The notes under the pieces: model-generated
What the model was told of the DNA's origin: nothing
Database searches by the model: none
The model's input: only the letters and a program-made list of their open reading frames with translations
Assembly (NCBI GenBank): GCA_009377815.1
Contig: WHTI01000004.1
Location: forward strand, 1 to 61,974
Direction of reading: 5' to 3'
DNA: 61,974 nucleotides
DNA from: Actinomycetota bacterium
GTDB lineage: Bacteria > Actinomycetota > CADDZG01 > WHSQ01
Part shown: positions 25,272 through 34,268 of the stretch, in pieces
How positions within the stretch are numbered: the stretch's first letter is position 1
Layout: every line of letters begins with the position of its first letter
Made by a program: the position numbers and the translations under genes

Positions 25272-28200
25272 ATGGCAAGTACCGCCCAATCGACACAGAC
25301 GCGCCCACAACCGGCTAACGGAGAGCCGAGTGTGCTCGCGGTCGTTGTTACGCACGCAGAGCGCGAGTGGCTGACCGAGTGCCTGGTATCGCTGGCGACC
25401 CAGACTTACTCGACCCTCGATGTGCTCGTGGTCGACGACGCGTCCGGAGATCACCGTGGCCCGCCGTCGCTGAAGCGCGTCGTCAAGCGCCACCTGAGGA
25501 AGCGTCGTTGGGGATATCTGCGGACCCCGCGCCCCCTCGGATTCGGTGGCGCGATCAACTGGGCTCTGTCGCGCGTGCGGACGGATGCGGATCTTCTCTT
25601 GTTCATCCACGACGACGCGGCGCTAACCCCCGAGTCGGTCGAGAAGATGGTCGCGCGCATCGGGGCCGACCCGGACACCGCGATCGTCGGTCCGAAGATC
25701 ATGAACTGGGACAACGAGCACATCCTCGAAGAGGTGGGGATGGCGGCCGACCGGTTCGGCTATCCGTACAAGGGGCTCGACGAAGGCGAGATCGACTCCG
25801 GACAGCACGACCGCGCGTCCGAAGTGTTCTTCGTCACTTCGACGTGCATGCTCGTCAAGCACGGAGTGTTCCGCCAGCTGCGAGGGTGGGATGCGCGCAT
25901 GCGCGCGTTCTCCGAGGATCTCGATCTCTGCTGGCGCGCCCGTATCGCGGGTCATTCGGTTCGTTTCGAACCTGAGGCGAAGGCCAGGCACGCCATTGCC
26001 CTGGCGACCGGGAAGCGCACCTCGCCGTACGTGCCGACCCGGTACTTCATCCGGCGGAACCGTTTGAGGGCGGTGACCAAGAACGCCTCGGCCATCCGGC
26101 TCCTGGGTCTCATCCCGTTATTCGTTCTGCTGTCGATCGCCGAGATGATCGGTTTCATCGTCATCCGGCAGCCTCGCGAGATATGGAATCTGGTGAAGGC
26201 TCTCGGCTGGAACGCGGCGCGCCTCCCGCAGACGCTTGCCGAGCGACGGCGCGTGCAGCACAAGCGGCGGGTTCCCGACTCGACGATCAACCGTTACACC
26301 GTGCGTCTGTCGACCCGCATCCGTTCCTATCTCGGCAATCAGACCCATCGGATCGAAGAGGCCTGGGGTCGGCGCGCGGAACTGCTTTCCCAACGAGGAC
26401 ATGAGGCGCGGGCGTTCGGGCAACGGATGAAGGGCTGGCCCATCGCGCTGACGGTGCTCGCGGTGGTGGGCTTCCTGATCGGGTTCAGGCACATCCTGTG
26501 GGCGGAACAGGCTTCGGTGGGAGAGCTACTGCCGTTCCCCGAAGGAGGCGCCGGGATGTGGAAGGCGTACATCTCGCCGTGGAACCACGCTGGGCTCGGG
26601 GGGCCCGGTCCCAACCCGCCTGCCTTCGCGATCCTCGGGTTCATCCCGATGCTGACCTTCGGAGCCGCGAGTGCGGCGCAGAAGGTGATGATCCTAGGCC
26701 TCGGTGGGGTAGCTGCCTGGGGTGCCTACCGGCTCGTCTACGAACTGGTCGATCCGCCCGCACGCTGGGTGTCGGCCGCTACTTACGGATTCGGTGCGGT
26801 GGGATACGCAGGTCTCAGAGAGGGGCGGCTCGGGGCGATGTTCTTCGCCGCCGCGGCCCCGTTCGTCCTCGCCGCGATGATCCGGCTGATCGGATGGGCG
26901 CGGCCGCCGGAGTGGCGTCGCAATCAATCCATCGCTCTGATCGCGCTCGGTGGAGCGGTCTCGGCTGCCTTCGTTCCGGGGTCCCTACTCCTCTATGTGA
27001 TCGCGGCCGTGATGCTCCTCATCCCGAAGCTGATCCTCGATCACAAGGGTGAAACCTTCCGGCCCCTGCTGCAGTGCTTCCTCGGCCTACTGATCGCGTG
27101 GGCATTGTTGTTGCCGTGGAGCACCTCGTGGTTCGGTGACGGAGGAGCACTCAACGCATTGTTCGGCGATGACACCTGGCGCGGATACGCGAACACCTTC
27201 CGTGACGATGGGATGGCGAGCACCCTGCTCGGCCAGACGCCGGATGGTCCCGCTCTCTTCGGACTGGCCATGCCTCTCCTCGGCATCATCGCCGTAGCAG
27301 TGGCCGACGGGGCGCGCCGGAAGATGGCACTCGCGCTGTGGACCGTGGTGGTCGCGATGGGTTGGATCGTCGACCTCATATCGGCGGGGATCCTCCGCCC
27401 ATTCGTTCCGTCGCCAACCGAGGTCGGAGTGCTCGCGGCCTTGGCATTCGCAGGACTCGCCGGGATCGCGGTTGGTGCGTTCCGACTGGATCTCTCTCGT
27501 CGGGAACTCAGCTGGAAGCACGCGGCCAGCATCGGTGCGCTCGCTCTCAGCGGATTCCTCATCGCCGCCGGGATGGGCCCGGCCCTATGGCACGGGGAGT
27601 GGAACGCGGGCGAGACGGCCGGAGGCGTGGGCCCCGAGGTTGTGGCTCAGGTGTCTTCCCTGCTCGACGCGGAGGCGCAGCAGACCGGGCCGTTCCGCGC
27701 TCTATGGATCGGTTCCGGTTGGTCATCGCGAGAGCCGACGGGAGCGCGCCCCGGTGGCGACAGCTTCCTCACCGGCGCGCGCGAGCCGCAGCTGCAGGAT
27801 CTCTTCACGCCCCAGAGCGACGCCGACGGAACACTCGATGTCGTCATCGCTTCGATCGAGGAAGGGGCCACGGATCGCGGGGGCGAGTTGCTCGGTGCAT
27901 TCAACGTCAATTTCGTGATCATCGAGGATGGACCCAGAGCCGGTGGCTGGCTGGCGCAGCGCGATCTCGCACTGATCCGAACCGAGGATGACTACTTCGT
28001 GCTCAGAAACCAGGTCGAACTCCCGCGGGTCGGTGTCTACAGCGAGCTTCCCGTCTACGTCCGGGCTCTCGAGGAGGGCGATCCGAGACTGAGCGCGGGG
28101 GCGGAGGTCCAGAAGACAGCGCTCTCGACATCGGGTCCGAACGGCTACCGGGGCCGGGTCGCCGGCGAAGGGATGGTGTTCCTCGCAGCCTCCGAAGAAG

Positions 28201-28430
28201 GGGGATGGAAGGCGACCGCGGATGACCTGGCCCTCGATCGCGTTCCGGGAGGGTGGGGTAACGCCTTCGCCCTGGAGGAGGGACCGTCCGAGACCCAGGT
28301 GGTCGAGGTCACCTACCCGCGCTCGATCGTCGCGCTGTTCGTGTTGTTGATCACGATCCTTGCGTGGATCGCGACGGTGGGAGCAGCCGTCTCCCGTAAG
28401 CGTCGCAAGATCAGGGGGACGATCGCATGA
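25272..28430 (+). CDS. Giant membrane-bound GT2 glycosyltransferase
   Basis: A 1052-residue protein in three parts. Residues 18-260 are a GT-A family 2 domain: VLAVVVTHAEREWLTECL start, FIHDDAALTPESVEKM metal-binding site, and the acceptor-side FSEDLDLCWRARIAGH. A membrane helix and a charged linker follow (about 280-390), then about ten hydrophobic helices (about 395-790). The C-terminal extracytoplasmic domain ends in one helix (SIVALFVLLITILAWIATVG). It probably builds an exported cell-wall polysaccharide. It overlaps the DUF5719 gene by ATGA. A GGAAGAG site precedes the ATG. Confidence 0.88.
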   Translation: MASTAQSTQTRPQPANGEPSVLAVVVTHAEREWLTECLVSLATQTYSTLDVLVVDDASGDHRGPPSLKRVVKRHLRKRRWGYLRTPRPLGFGGAINWALSRVRTDADLLLFIHDDAALTPESVEKMVARIGADPDTAIVGPKIMNWDNEHILEEVGMAADRFGYPYKGLDEGEIDSGQHDRASEVFFVTSTCMLVKHGVFRQLRGWDARMRAFSEDLDLCWRARIAGHSVRFEPEAKARHAIALATGKRTSPYVPTRYFIRRNRLRAVTKNASAIRLLGLIPLFVLLSIAEMIGFIVIRQPREIWNLVKALGWNAARLPQTLAERRRVQHKRRVPDSTINRYTVRLSTRIRSYLGNQTHRIEEAWGRRAELLSQRGHEARAFGQRMKGWPIALTVLAVVGFLIGFRHILWAEQASVGELLPFPEGGAGMWKAYISPWNHAGLGGPGPNPPAFAILGFIPMLTFGAASAAQKVMILGLGGVAAWGAYRLVYELVDPPARWVSAATYGFGAVGYAGLREGRLGAMFFAAAAPFVLAAMIRLIGWARPPEWRRNQSIALIALGGAVSAAFVPGSLLLYVIAAVMLLIPKLILDHKGETFRPLLQCFLGLLIAWALLLPWSTSWFGDGGALNALFGDDTWRGYANTFRDDGMASTLLGQTPDGPALFGLAMPLLGIIAVAVADGARRKMALALWTVVVAMGWIVDLISAGILRPFVPSPTEVGVLAALAFAGLAGIAVGAFRLDLSRRELSWKHAASIGALALSGFLIAAGMGPALWHGEWNAGETAGGVGPEVVAQVSSLLDAEAQQTGPFRALWIGSGWSSREPTGARPGGDSFLTGAREPQLQDLFTPQSDADGTLDVVIASIEEGATDRGGELLGAFNVNFVIIEDGPRAGGWLAQRDLALIRTEDDYFVLRNQVELPRVGVYSELPVYVRALEEGDPRLSAGAEVQKTALSTSGPNGYRGRVAGEGMVFLAASEEGGWKATADDLALDRVPGGWGNAFALEEGPSETQVVEVTYPRSIVALFVLLITILAWIATVGAAVSRKRRKIRGTIA

Positions 28431-29821
28431 CCGGGCGCAGAGAGTTGGTGTTCCTTGTGTTCGTCGTCGTCATCCTCCTCGGCGGTATCGCGTTCGATGT
28501 GATGAGCTCCGATGTCGCGGAACAGACCTCGATCGCGGCCGAGGGGGAACGCTTCGAATCGCGCGCGGTCTTCTGCCCGCCCGCTAGTGGGAAGGCGAAG
28601 GCCAACACCTACTTCACGGTTGCGTCGGGAACCGGCGAGGACACCGTCGTGGGCACCAGTTCCGGCGTGGACGAGCCGGCCGACCTCGCGGCCGATCAGA
28701 TCCAGAGTTTCCATTCGGAGCGGAGTGATGCCCTCGACATCGTGGGATTCGGATCGACGGTGGTGGCCAGCGGCATCAGTGCGCGGCGGGATCCTTCGGG
28801 CGCAGGAGCAGCTCAATGCGCCAGCGAGGCATCGGAGCGTTGGTACTTCGCGGCAGGTTCCTCCTCGATCGATGTCACCGAGAAGATCCTGATCTACAAC
28901 CCGTTCCCGGACGAGGCCGTGGTCAGTCTGGGTGCGATCACCCCGCGTGGTGAACTTTCAAGGACCGCGTTGAGAGATCTGGCGGTACCGGCTAAGGAGT
29001 GGCGCACGATCGTGTTCAGCGATGTGGTCCAGGTGAAGAACACGATCGCGGTCGAGGTCGAGACCCGGCGCGGACGTGTGGTGGCGTGGCGCGAGACGAC
29101 GGCGTTCGGGAAGCGCGTCACGAAGGGGATCGAGTTCGACCTCGGGGCTCCGGCCCCCGAGATGCAGTGGTACTTCCCGGACGGCGCCGTGGGGGAAGGC
29201 GCCGAGGAGACGATCTCGCTGCTCAACCCCGGCGAACAGGAAGCGGTGGTGAGCGTGATCCTCGCAACGCCCGAGGAGACCCTGACCCCGCCGGACCTGG
29301 TCGAGTTCGTGGTCCCGCCCCGGACCCAACGGGTCATCTCGGTAGGTGACTACACCGGCAAGAAGAAGAGCGAGCTGATGTCGGTCAGCGTCATCGTTAC
29401 GTCTCTCAACGGGCAACCGGTGATCGCGGAGCGAGTCGTTTCACTCGACACCGAAGACCTCAGCGGTCGGTCGTCCGAGCTCGGGGCGACCGAGACGTCG
29501 CCGGCGTGGTTCCTCGGCCCGGCTGCCAGGGCTCCCAGTGCCGATGCGGTTGTTGTGATGGCTCCGGGCTCCGAGGACGTCACCGTCGACCTCACGATCC
29601 TGTCCGAGAACGGCTCACTGCTGGCGCCGGCCGAGCTTCAGGGCCTCCAGATAACCGCCGGGTCGCGGATCAAGGTGGCGATCGGGGAGTGGACGCGCGG
29701 CGAGATGATGGGTGTGATCGTGAGCTCCGATCAGGATGTCGTTGCGGAGAGGTTCTCTTACAGCGAGGGAGCGGCCGACATCTCAGCCTTGATGGGTCAA
29801 CCCATCAAGATGCTTCCCTAG
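28427..29821 (+). CDS. DUF5719 family exported protein
   Basis: A 464-residue protein with an N-terminal signal-anchor (ELVFLVFVVVILLGGIAF) and a largely beta-strand extracytoplasmic region. I see about three repeats of a motif of the type W-Y/F-F/L-x-(P/A)-x-(G/A) followed by a LLNPGEQEAVV-like segment (RWYFAAGSSS/ILIYNPF, QWYFPDGAV/SLLNPG, AWFLGPAA). Such repeats suggest tandem Ig-like domains. The ATGA overlap with the GT2 gene means it is probably a partner of that enzyme outside the membrane. The function is unknown. Confidence 0.8.
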   Translation: MTGRRELVFLVFVVVILLGGIAFDVMSSDVAEQTSIAAEGERFESRAVFCPPASGKAKANTYFTVASGTGEDTVVGTSSGVDEPADLAADQIQSFHSERSDALDIVGFGSTVVASGISARRDPSGAGAAQCASEASERWYFAAGSSSIDVTEKILIYNPFPDEAVVSLGAITPRGELSRTALRDLAVPAKEWRTIVFSDVVQVKNTIAVEVETRRGRVVAWRETTAFGKRVTKGIEFDLGAPAPEMQWYFPDGAVGEGAEETISLLNPGEQEAVVSVILATPEETLTPPDLVEFVVPPRTQRVISVGDYTGKKKSELMSVSVIVTSLNGQPVIAERVVSLDTEDLSGRSSELGATETSPAWFLGPAARAPSADAVVVMAPGSEDVTVDLTILSENGSLLAPAELQGLQITAGSRIKVAIGEWTRGEMMGVIVSSDQDVVAERFSYSEGAADISALMGQPIKMLP

Positions 29822-30593
29822 CCTCTCGTTCCTGAAAGGCGCGTGTCGCTTCGACGAACGCGCGGAAGAGATTCAGTTGATTGTCGTCGGCCGTCATGAC
29901 TTCCGGATGCCACTGGACGCCCACGACCCAAGAGTGCGCCGTCGACACGACTCCTTCGAGAACACCGTCGTCGGCCCATGCGACCTCTTCGAGCGGTTCC
30001 GCGACGCGGCCCAGTCCCTGATGGTGATGGGAGTTGACCTCGAGCTTCGGGATCCCCAGCGCAGCGGCGAGGAGGCTGCGCTCCTTGACCCGCATGCCGT
30101 GGACGGGGGCGGGGGTCGGGTAGCCGCGGTCGTGATCGATCCTGGTAGGGATATCCATCAGGTGTTGATCGAGCGTCCCGCCCAGTTCGACGTTGAGGAG
30201 CTGCATCCCGTGGCAGATGGCCAGAACCGGCATGTCGGCCTCGAGTGCTCGGCTCAATAACGCCCTCTCGAACGCGTCGCGCCGCTCGTTGATGTGATCG
30301 GTCTGTCCGTGACGTGCCTGGCCGTAGTGGCTGGGATCGATGTCGCCACCTCCGGGAAGGAGCAGGCCGCTGGCTCCGTCGAGGACGGAGGCGTCGTCGG
30401 GCTCGAGGAGTTCGTGGAACTCGACGTCCTCGGGGATCTGGTGGTCGGGAAGATCGAACACCGAGAAGATCACCGGAGTGCCGCCTGCCCCCCTGATGGC
30501 CACGGCATAAGGGGTGGGTGCATGACCCTGGCCCTCTCGCCACTGACCGACGACGACGACGTAGCCGTCACTCGTCGGGGCGTTGCTCCGCAT
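29805..30593 (-). CDS. Gamma-glutamyl-gamma-aminobutyrate hydrolase-like peptidase C26
   Basis: A 262-residue class I glutamine amidotransferase-like hydrolase (PuuD family). The nucleophile Cys is in LAICHGMQLLN, and the His-Glu pair in VQWHPEVMTA completes the triad. GLLLPGGGDIDPSHYG is the family oxyanion loop. It likely cleaves gamma-glutamyl bonds in polyamine or other amine breakdown. The ATG at 30593 has AAGGAGGG upstream. Its 3' end overlaps the convergent DUF5719 gene by 17 nt. Confidence 0.9.
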   Translation of the reverse strand: MRSNAPTSDGYVVVVGQWREGQGHAPTPYAVAIRGAGGTPVIFSVFDLPDHQIPEDVEFHELLEPDDASVLDGASGLLLPGGGDIDPSHYGQARHGQTDHINERRDAFERALLSRALEADMPVLAICHGMQLLNVELGGTLDQHLMDIPTRIDHDRGYPTPAPVHGMRVKERSLLAAALGIPKLEVNSHHHQGLGRVAEPLEEVAWADDGVLEGVVSTAHSWVVGVQWHPEVMTADDNQLNLFRAFVEATRAFQEREAREAS

Positions 30594-30664
30594 GCACCCT
30601 CCTTGTAGCTCTGCAATAGTTGATCGAACCACCCAGGCATCCGACCGGAACCATGAGGAGTTCG

Positions 30665-31822
30665 ATGACCCATCGTATGCGTTTCGAGACGGCCGCGATC
30701 CATGCCGGCCAGGACCCCGAGCCCACCACGGGCTCGGCCGTGGTTCCCATCTTCCAGACCTCGACCTACGCCCAAGACGGGGTCGGGGTCCACAAGGGCT
30801 ACGAATACTCGCGGACGGACAACCCAACCCGTCATGCGCTCGAGACTTGCCTTGCCGCAATCGAGGGGGCCGGGCACGCGCGTGCCTTCGGCTCGGGCAT
30901 GGCGGCGATCTCGACCCTGGCGATGACGCTGAGGTCGGGAGCGAGAGTGCTCCTCGCTACCGATGTCTACGGCGGCACCTATCGTCTGTTCTCCAAGGTC
31001 CTCACCGACTTCGGCATCTCGTTCGCGACGGTCGACATGACCGATCTCGACGCGGTCAGGAACGCTGCCGGCGATGGCGTCGATCTCATGCTGGTGGAGA
31101 CGCCGGGCAACCCGATGCTGAAGATCCTCGACCTCGAAGGCCTGGCGGAGATCGCGCACGCAGCGGGTGGACAACTCGCGGTGGACAACACCTTCGCCAC
31201 GATGTACCTACAGAGGCCTCTCGACTTTGGAGCCGATGTGGTCACCTACTCGGGGACCAAGTACCTCGGCGGTCATTCCGATCTCGTCGCCGGAAGCCTC
31301 GCGACCAACGACGACTCTCTGGCCGAGCGTTTGAGGTTCCTGCAGAACTCGATCGGAGCGATCCCCGGCCCCTTCGACTCGTGGTTGTTGCTACGGGGGC
31401 TCAAGACCCTCGGTATCCGCATGCGGGCGCACACCGCCGGTGCTGCTCGCATCGCAGCTTGGCTTGCCGAGCGCGACGATGTCGTTGCGGTGAACTATCC
31501 CGGGCTCGAGGGCTTCGCGGGTCACGACCTCGCTCGTAAGCAGATGTCGGCGCAGGGTGAACCCCTCTTCGGCGGCATGGTGTCGTTCGAAGCTTCGTCG
31601 GAGGAGCGCGCACTCGCGATCTGCGAGGGAACCGAGGTGTTCTTTCTTGCGGAATCGCTTGGCGGCGTTGAGTCCCTGATCGAGCATCCCGGACGCATGA
31701 CGCATGCGAGCCTCGCCGGGTCCGGCATCGAGGTCTCTCCCGCGCTGGTCCGGCTGTCGGTTGGAATCGAGCACCCGGACGATCTGATCGCCGACCTCGA
31801 GCGCGCCATGGGGGGCAAGTGA
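30665..31822 (+). CDS. Cystathionine gamma-synthase/gamma-lyase family PLP enzyme
   Basis: A 385-residue Cys/Met-metabolism PLP enzyme. The PLP lysine is in TYSGTKYLGGHSDLVAG, the cofactor phosphate is held by AFGSGMAAI, and YEYSRTDNPTRHALE is the family signature. Whether it is synthase (metB) or lyase (mccB) cannot be told from sequence; the cystathionine beta-synthase gene nearby favours a lyase completing reverse transsulfuration. ATG at 30665 has GAGGAG upstream. It overlaps the next gene by one base. Confidence 0.92.
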   Translation: MTHRMRFETAAIHAGQDPEPTTGSAVVPIFQTSTYAQDGVGVHKGYEYSRTDNPTRHALETCLAAIEGAGHARAFGSGMAAISTLAMTLRSGARVLLATDVYGGTYRLFSKVLTDFGISFATVDMTDLDAVRNAAGDGVDLMLVETPGNPMLKILDLEGLAEIAHAAGGQLAVDNTFATMYLQRPLDFGADVVTYSGTKYLGGHSDLVAGSLATNDDSLAERLRFLQNSIGAIPGPFDSWLLLRGLKTLGIRMRAHTAGAARIAAWLAERDDVVAVNYPGLEGFAGHDLARKQMSAQGEPLFGGMVSFEASSEERALAICEGTEVFFLAESLGGVESLIEHPGRMTHASLAGSGIEVSPALVRLSVGIEHPDDLIADLERAMGGK

Positions 31823-32631
31823 TGCGGGTCTTCATCATCAGCGACATGGAGGGTGTCGCCGGGATCTCGAAGTGGGCCCAGGTGACCGGGGGCCAGTCCC
31901 TCTACGAAGAGGGCCGCAAGCTGTACACCGAGGAGATCAACGCCGCGGTGAGAGGTGCAGCGAGCGCCGGAGCCAGCGAGATCGTCGTCATGGATTGCCA
32001 CGGTGCCGGCAAGGATTGGACGTTCAACTCCCTGATCCCCGAGAAACTCGACCCTCGCTGCGAGTTCGTCGTTCAGACCGAGTGGACCGAGTACACCGGT
32101 TTCCTGGAGGACGGCTGCGATGCCGCTCTCTTCGTGGCGATGCACGCGATGGCCGGTACCGGAGACGGCGTCCTCTGCCACACCGTCTCAGGGACGCAAT
32201 GGCGATCGCTCCGTTTCAACGGGACCGAGGTCGGTGAGACCGGTATCAACGCCGCCCTGTGTGGAGCTTGGGGAGTGCCGGTCCTGCTCGTGACCGGCGA
32301 CACGGCGACCTGCCGTGAAGCCCAGGCTTTACTGGGCGATGGCCTGACCACCGTCGAGGTCAAGAAGGGTTTCGGACGCTTCTCGGCTCGTCACCTGGCC
32401 CCCGCGGCGGCCAGAGTGGCGATCGAGAAGGGGGCCCAGGATGCTCTCGGTGACCTCGGTGCGGTCGCTCCCTATCTCCCGGGTTCGCCGTCCGAGATCA
32501 CCGTTGAGCTTCACGATCCCGATCATGCCGAGCCGTACCGCAATCGTGCCGGCATCGAATTCCTCGACGGTCGCACGGTCGTCTCGAAAGCCGACGACTG
32601 GTGGACCGCCTGGAAGCAGGTGTACCTGTAA
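31822..32631 (+). CDS. M55 family D-aminopeptidase (DppA-like)
   Basis: A 269-residue M55 metallopeptidase. The N-terminal FIISDMEGVAGI holds the zinc ligands Asp and Glu, with further ligands in VMDCHGAGKD and VAMHAMAGTG. DppA enzymes cut D-Ala-containing dipeptides, so it may recycle peptidoglycan fragments. TGA of the cystathionine enzyme and ATG share one base, indicating one operon, although the metabolic link is unclear. Confidence 0.9.
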   Translation: MRVFIISDMEGVAGISKWAQVTGGQSLYEEGRKLYTEEINAAVRGAASAGASEIVVMDCHGAGKDWTFNSLIPEKLDPRCEFVVQTEWTEYTGFLEDGCDAALFVAMHAMAGTGDGVLCHTVSGTQWRSLRFNGTEVGETGINAALCGAWGVPVLLVTGDTATCREAQALLGDGLTTVEVKKGFGRFSARHLAPAAARVAIEKGAQDALGDLGAVAPYLPGSPSEITVELHDPDHAEPYRNRAGIEFLDGRTVVSKADDWWTAWKQVYL

Positions 32632-32668
32632 GCCTGCTTGGAACTTACGCCGGAGCTTGCTTCGTCCT

Positions 32669-32715
32669 TTCTCATCCACACCAGTGGTCCCTGAGACCAC
32701 TCACGTGGATGAGAA
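32669..32715. terminator. Bipartite 18-bp hairpin between convergent genes
   Basis: Outer arms 32669-32679 and 32705-32715 (11 bp, perfect) and inner arms 32683-32689 and 32695-32701 (7 bp, perfect) are separated by a 3x3 internal loop; the terminal loop is CCTGA. It sits between convergent operons, so it probably stops transcription from both sides. No T tract. Confidence 0.7.
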
Positions 32716-32732
32716 GCCCGCAAATCCCCGAG

Positions 32733-34121
32733 CTAGTTCCGCTGCTGGTGCGCCAAGAACTCGAGGAGGTCGGCTCGGGTGAGGACGCCGGTAGGACGGT
32801 TACCGTCGGCGACGACAAGGGCCTCGGCCCCCTTGGACAGCGCCGAGAACAGTTCGTCGATGCCGGCCACCGATTGAACCGTCGGGAGCGGTTCGCCCAT
32901 GACGGTCGCAACGTCGGCGTCGATCGCGGATGGGTCCTTGAACACCTGGTCGAGGAGATCGCGCTCGTTGACCTGTCCGACGATCTGGGAGAGGTCGTCG
33001 ACGGTGGAGCTTTCGCCCACGAGCAGCTGGGAGATGCTGAACTCCTGCAGCATGTCGATCGCGCGGCCGACCTTCTCGGTCTTGGGTACCGCGACGATGT
33101 CGGGGATCCCGGCTTCCACCCGGCGCTTCTCGCCGAGGACCTGAGCGATCCTGGCTTTCGAGGTCGGTCGGTCGATGAACCCGTACTCTGCCATCCACGC
33201 TTCGTTGTAGAGCTTGGACAGATAGCTCTTGCCCGAGTCCGGAAGGATCACGACGACGATGTCATCGGGTCCCAGCTCCTTCGCCAGCTCGAGGGCCGCC
33301 CACATCGCGGTCCCGCACGATCCGCCGACGAGGACCCCTTCGGTGCGCGTCATCTTCCGGGCGGTCAGGAACGCATCCTTGTCCGAGACCGTGAACCACC
33401 GGTCGACGACGGTCGGATCGAACGTCTCCGGGTAGAAGTCCTCGCCGATGCCCTCGGTCAGATAGGGCTTCGCTTCCTTGCCGGTGTAGAGGGAACCCTC
33501 GGGATCGGCGCCGACCACGACGACGTCGGGGTTCTGCTCCTTGAGGTAGCGAGCGACTCCGGTGATCGTTCCTCCGGTGCCGACACCGGTGACGAAGTGC
33601 GTGATCTTGCCGTCGGTCTGCTCCCAGATCTCCGGCCCGGTCGTCTCATAGTGGGTCCTCGGGTTCTCCTGGTTGAAATACTGGTTAGGCTGGAACGCTC
33701 CGGGCGTCTCCGCGGCGAGACGGTCGGCGACCCGGTAGTAGGAGTCGGGGTGCTCCGGTGGCACCGCGGTCGGGCAGATCACGACGTCGGCACCATAGGC
33801 ACGGAGCAACGAGATCTTTTCCTGGGACATCTTGTCCGGCATCGTGAAGATGCAGTGATAGCCCTTGAGTGCCGCGGCGATCGCCAGTCCCACGCCGGTG
33901 TTGCCGGAGGTCGGCTCGACGATCGTGCCGCCGGGTTTCAGCTCCCCGGCAGCCTCGGCAGCCTCGATCATCCGGATCCCGATCCGGTCCTTCACGCTTC
34001 CGCCGGGATTGAGCATCTCCAGCTTGGCGGCCACCGTACAGGTGAGGTCCGGGGCCATCTTCTGGATCCGCAGGAGCGGGGTGTGCCCCATGAGGTCGGT
34101 GAGTGACTCATAGATTTCCAT
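32733..34121 (-). CDS. cbs: Cystathionine beta-synthase with C-terminal CBS domains
   Basis: A 462-residue protein. Residues 1-320 form the PLP fold-type II domain, with the Schiff-base lysine in NPGGSVKDRIG, substrate loop EPTSGNTGVG and phosphate loop GVGTGGTITG. A tandem CBS pair follows (about 335-460), probably regulated by S-adenosylmethionine or nucleotide. It condenses serine and homocysteine to cystathionine. The start at 34121 matches the family opening MEIYESLTDLMGHTPLL; a GTG 18 nt upstream is possible. Confidence 0.94.
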   Translation of the reverse strand: MEIYESLTDLMGHTPLLRIQKMAPDLTCTVAAKLEMLNPGGSVKDRIGIRMIEAAEAAGELKPGGTIVEPTSGNTGVGLAIAAALKGYHCIFTMPDKMSQEKISLLRAYGADVVICPTAVPPEHPDSYYRVADRLAAETPGAFQPNQYFNQENPRTHYETTGPEIWEQTDGKITHFVTGVGTGGTITGVARYLKEQNPDVVVVGADPEGSLYTGKEAKPYLTEGIGEDFYPETFDPTVVDRWFTVSDKDAFLTARKMTRTEGVLVGGSCGTAMWAALELAKELGPDDIVVVILPDSGKSYLSKLYNEAWMAEYGFIDRPTSKARIAQVLGEKRRVEAGIPDIVAVPKTEKVGRAIDMLQEFSISQLLVGESSTVDDLSQIVGQVNERDLLDQVFKDPSAIDADVATVMGEPLPTVQSVAGIDELFSALSKGAEALVVADGNRPTGVLTRADLLEFLAHQQRN

Positions 34122-34204
34122 CCCCCGATGGTTCACCACTGGGAGCCAATCGGCAAGGCGGGCGCAACCTTCAGGGGGTCACCGGCGTCTATCAGAGGTA
34201 GGTC

Positions 34205-34232
34205 TTGTGTAACAAGTCCCACTGGGTACCAT
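34205..34232 (+). promoter_or_regulatory. Putative promoter of the L,D-transpeptidase gene
   Basis: TTGTGT (34205-34210), 16-bp spacer, TACCAT (34227-34232). A GAGGAG ribosome site lies before the ATG at 34269, so this is one of the few leadered promoters with a recognisable -35 here. Confidence 0.5.
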
Positions 34233-34268
34233 GTCCGTTCGGGTTCTATCTGATCAGCGAGGAGCAGC

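Noticed and set aside
32601-34106. 501-codon plus-strand frame opposite cystathionine beta-synthase
   Set aside because: Shadow frame with no recognisable domain, running through a terminator hairpin.
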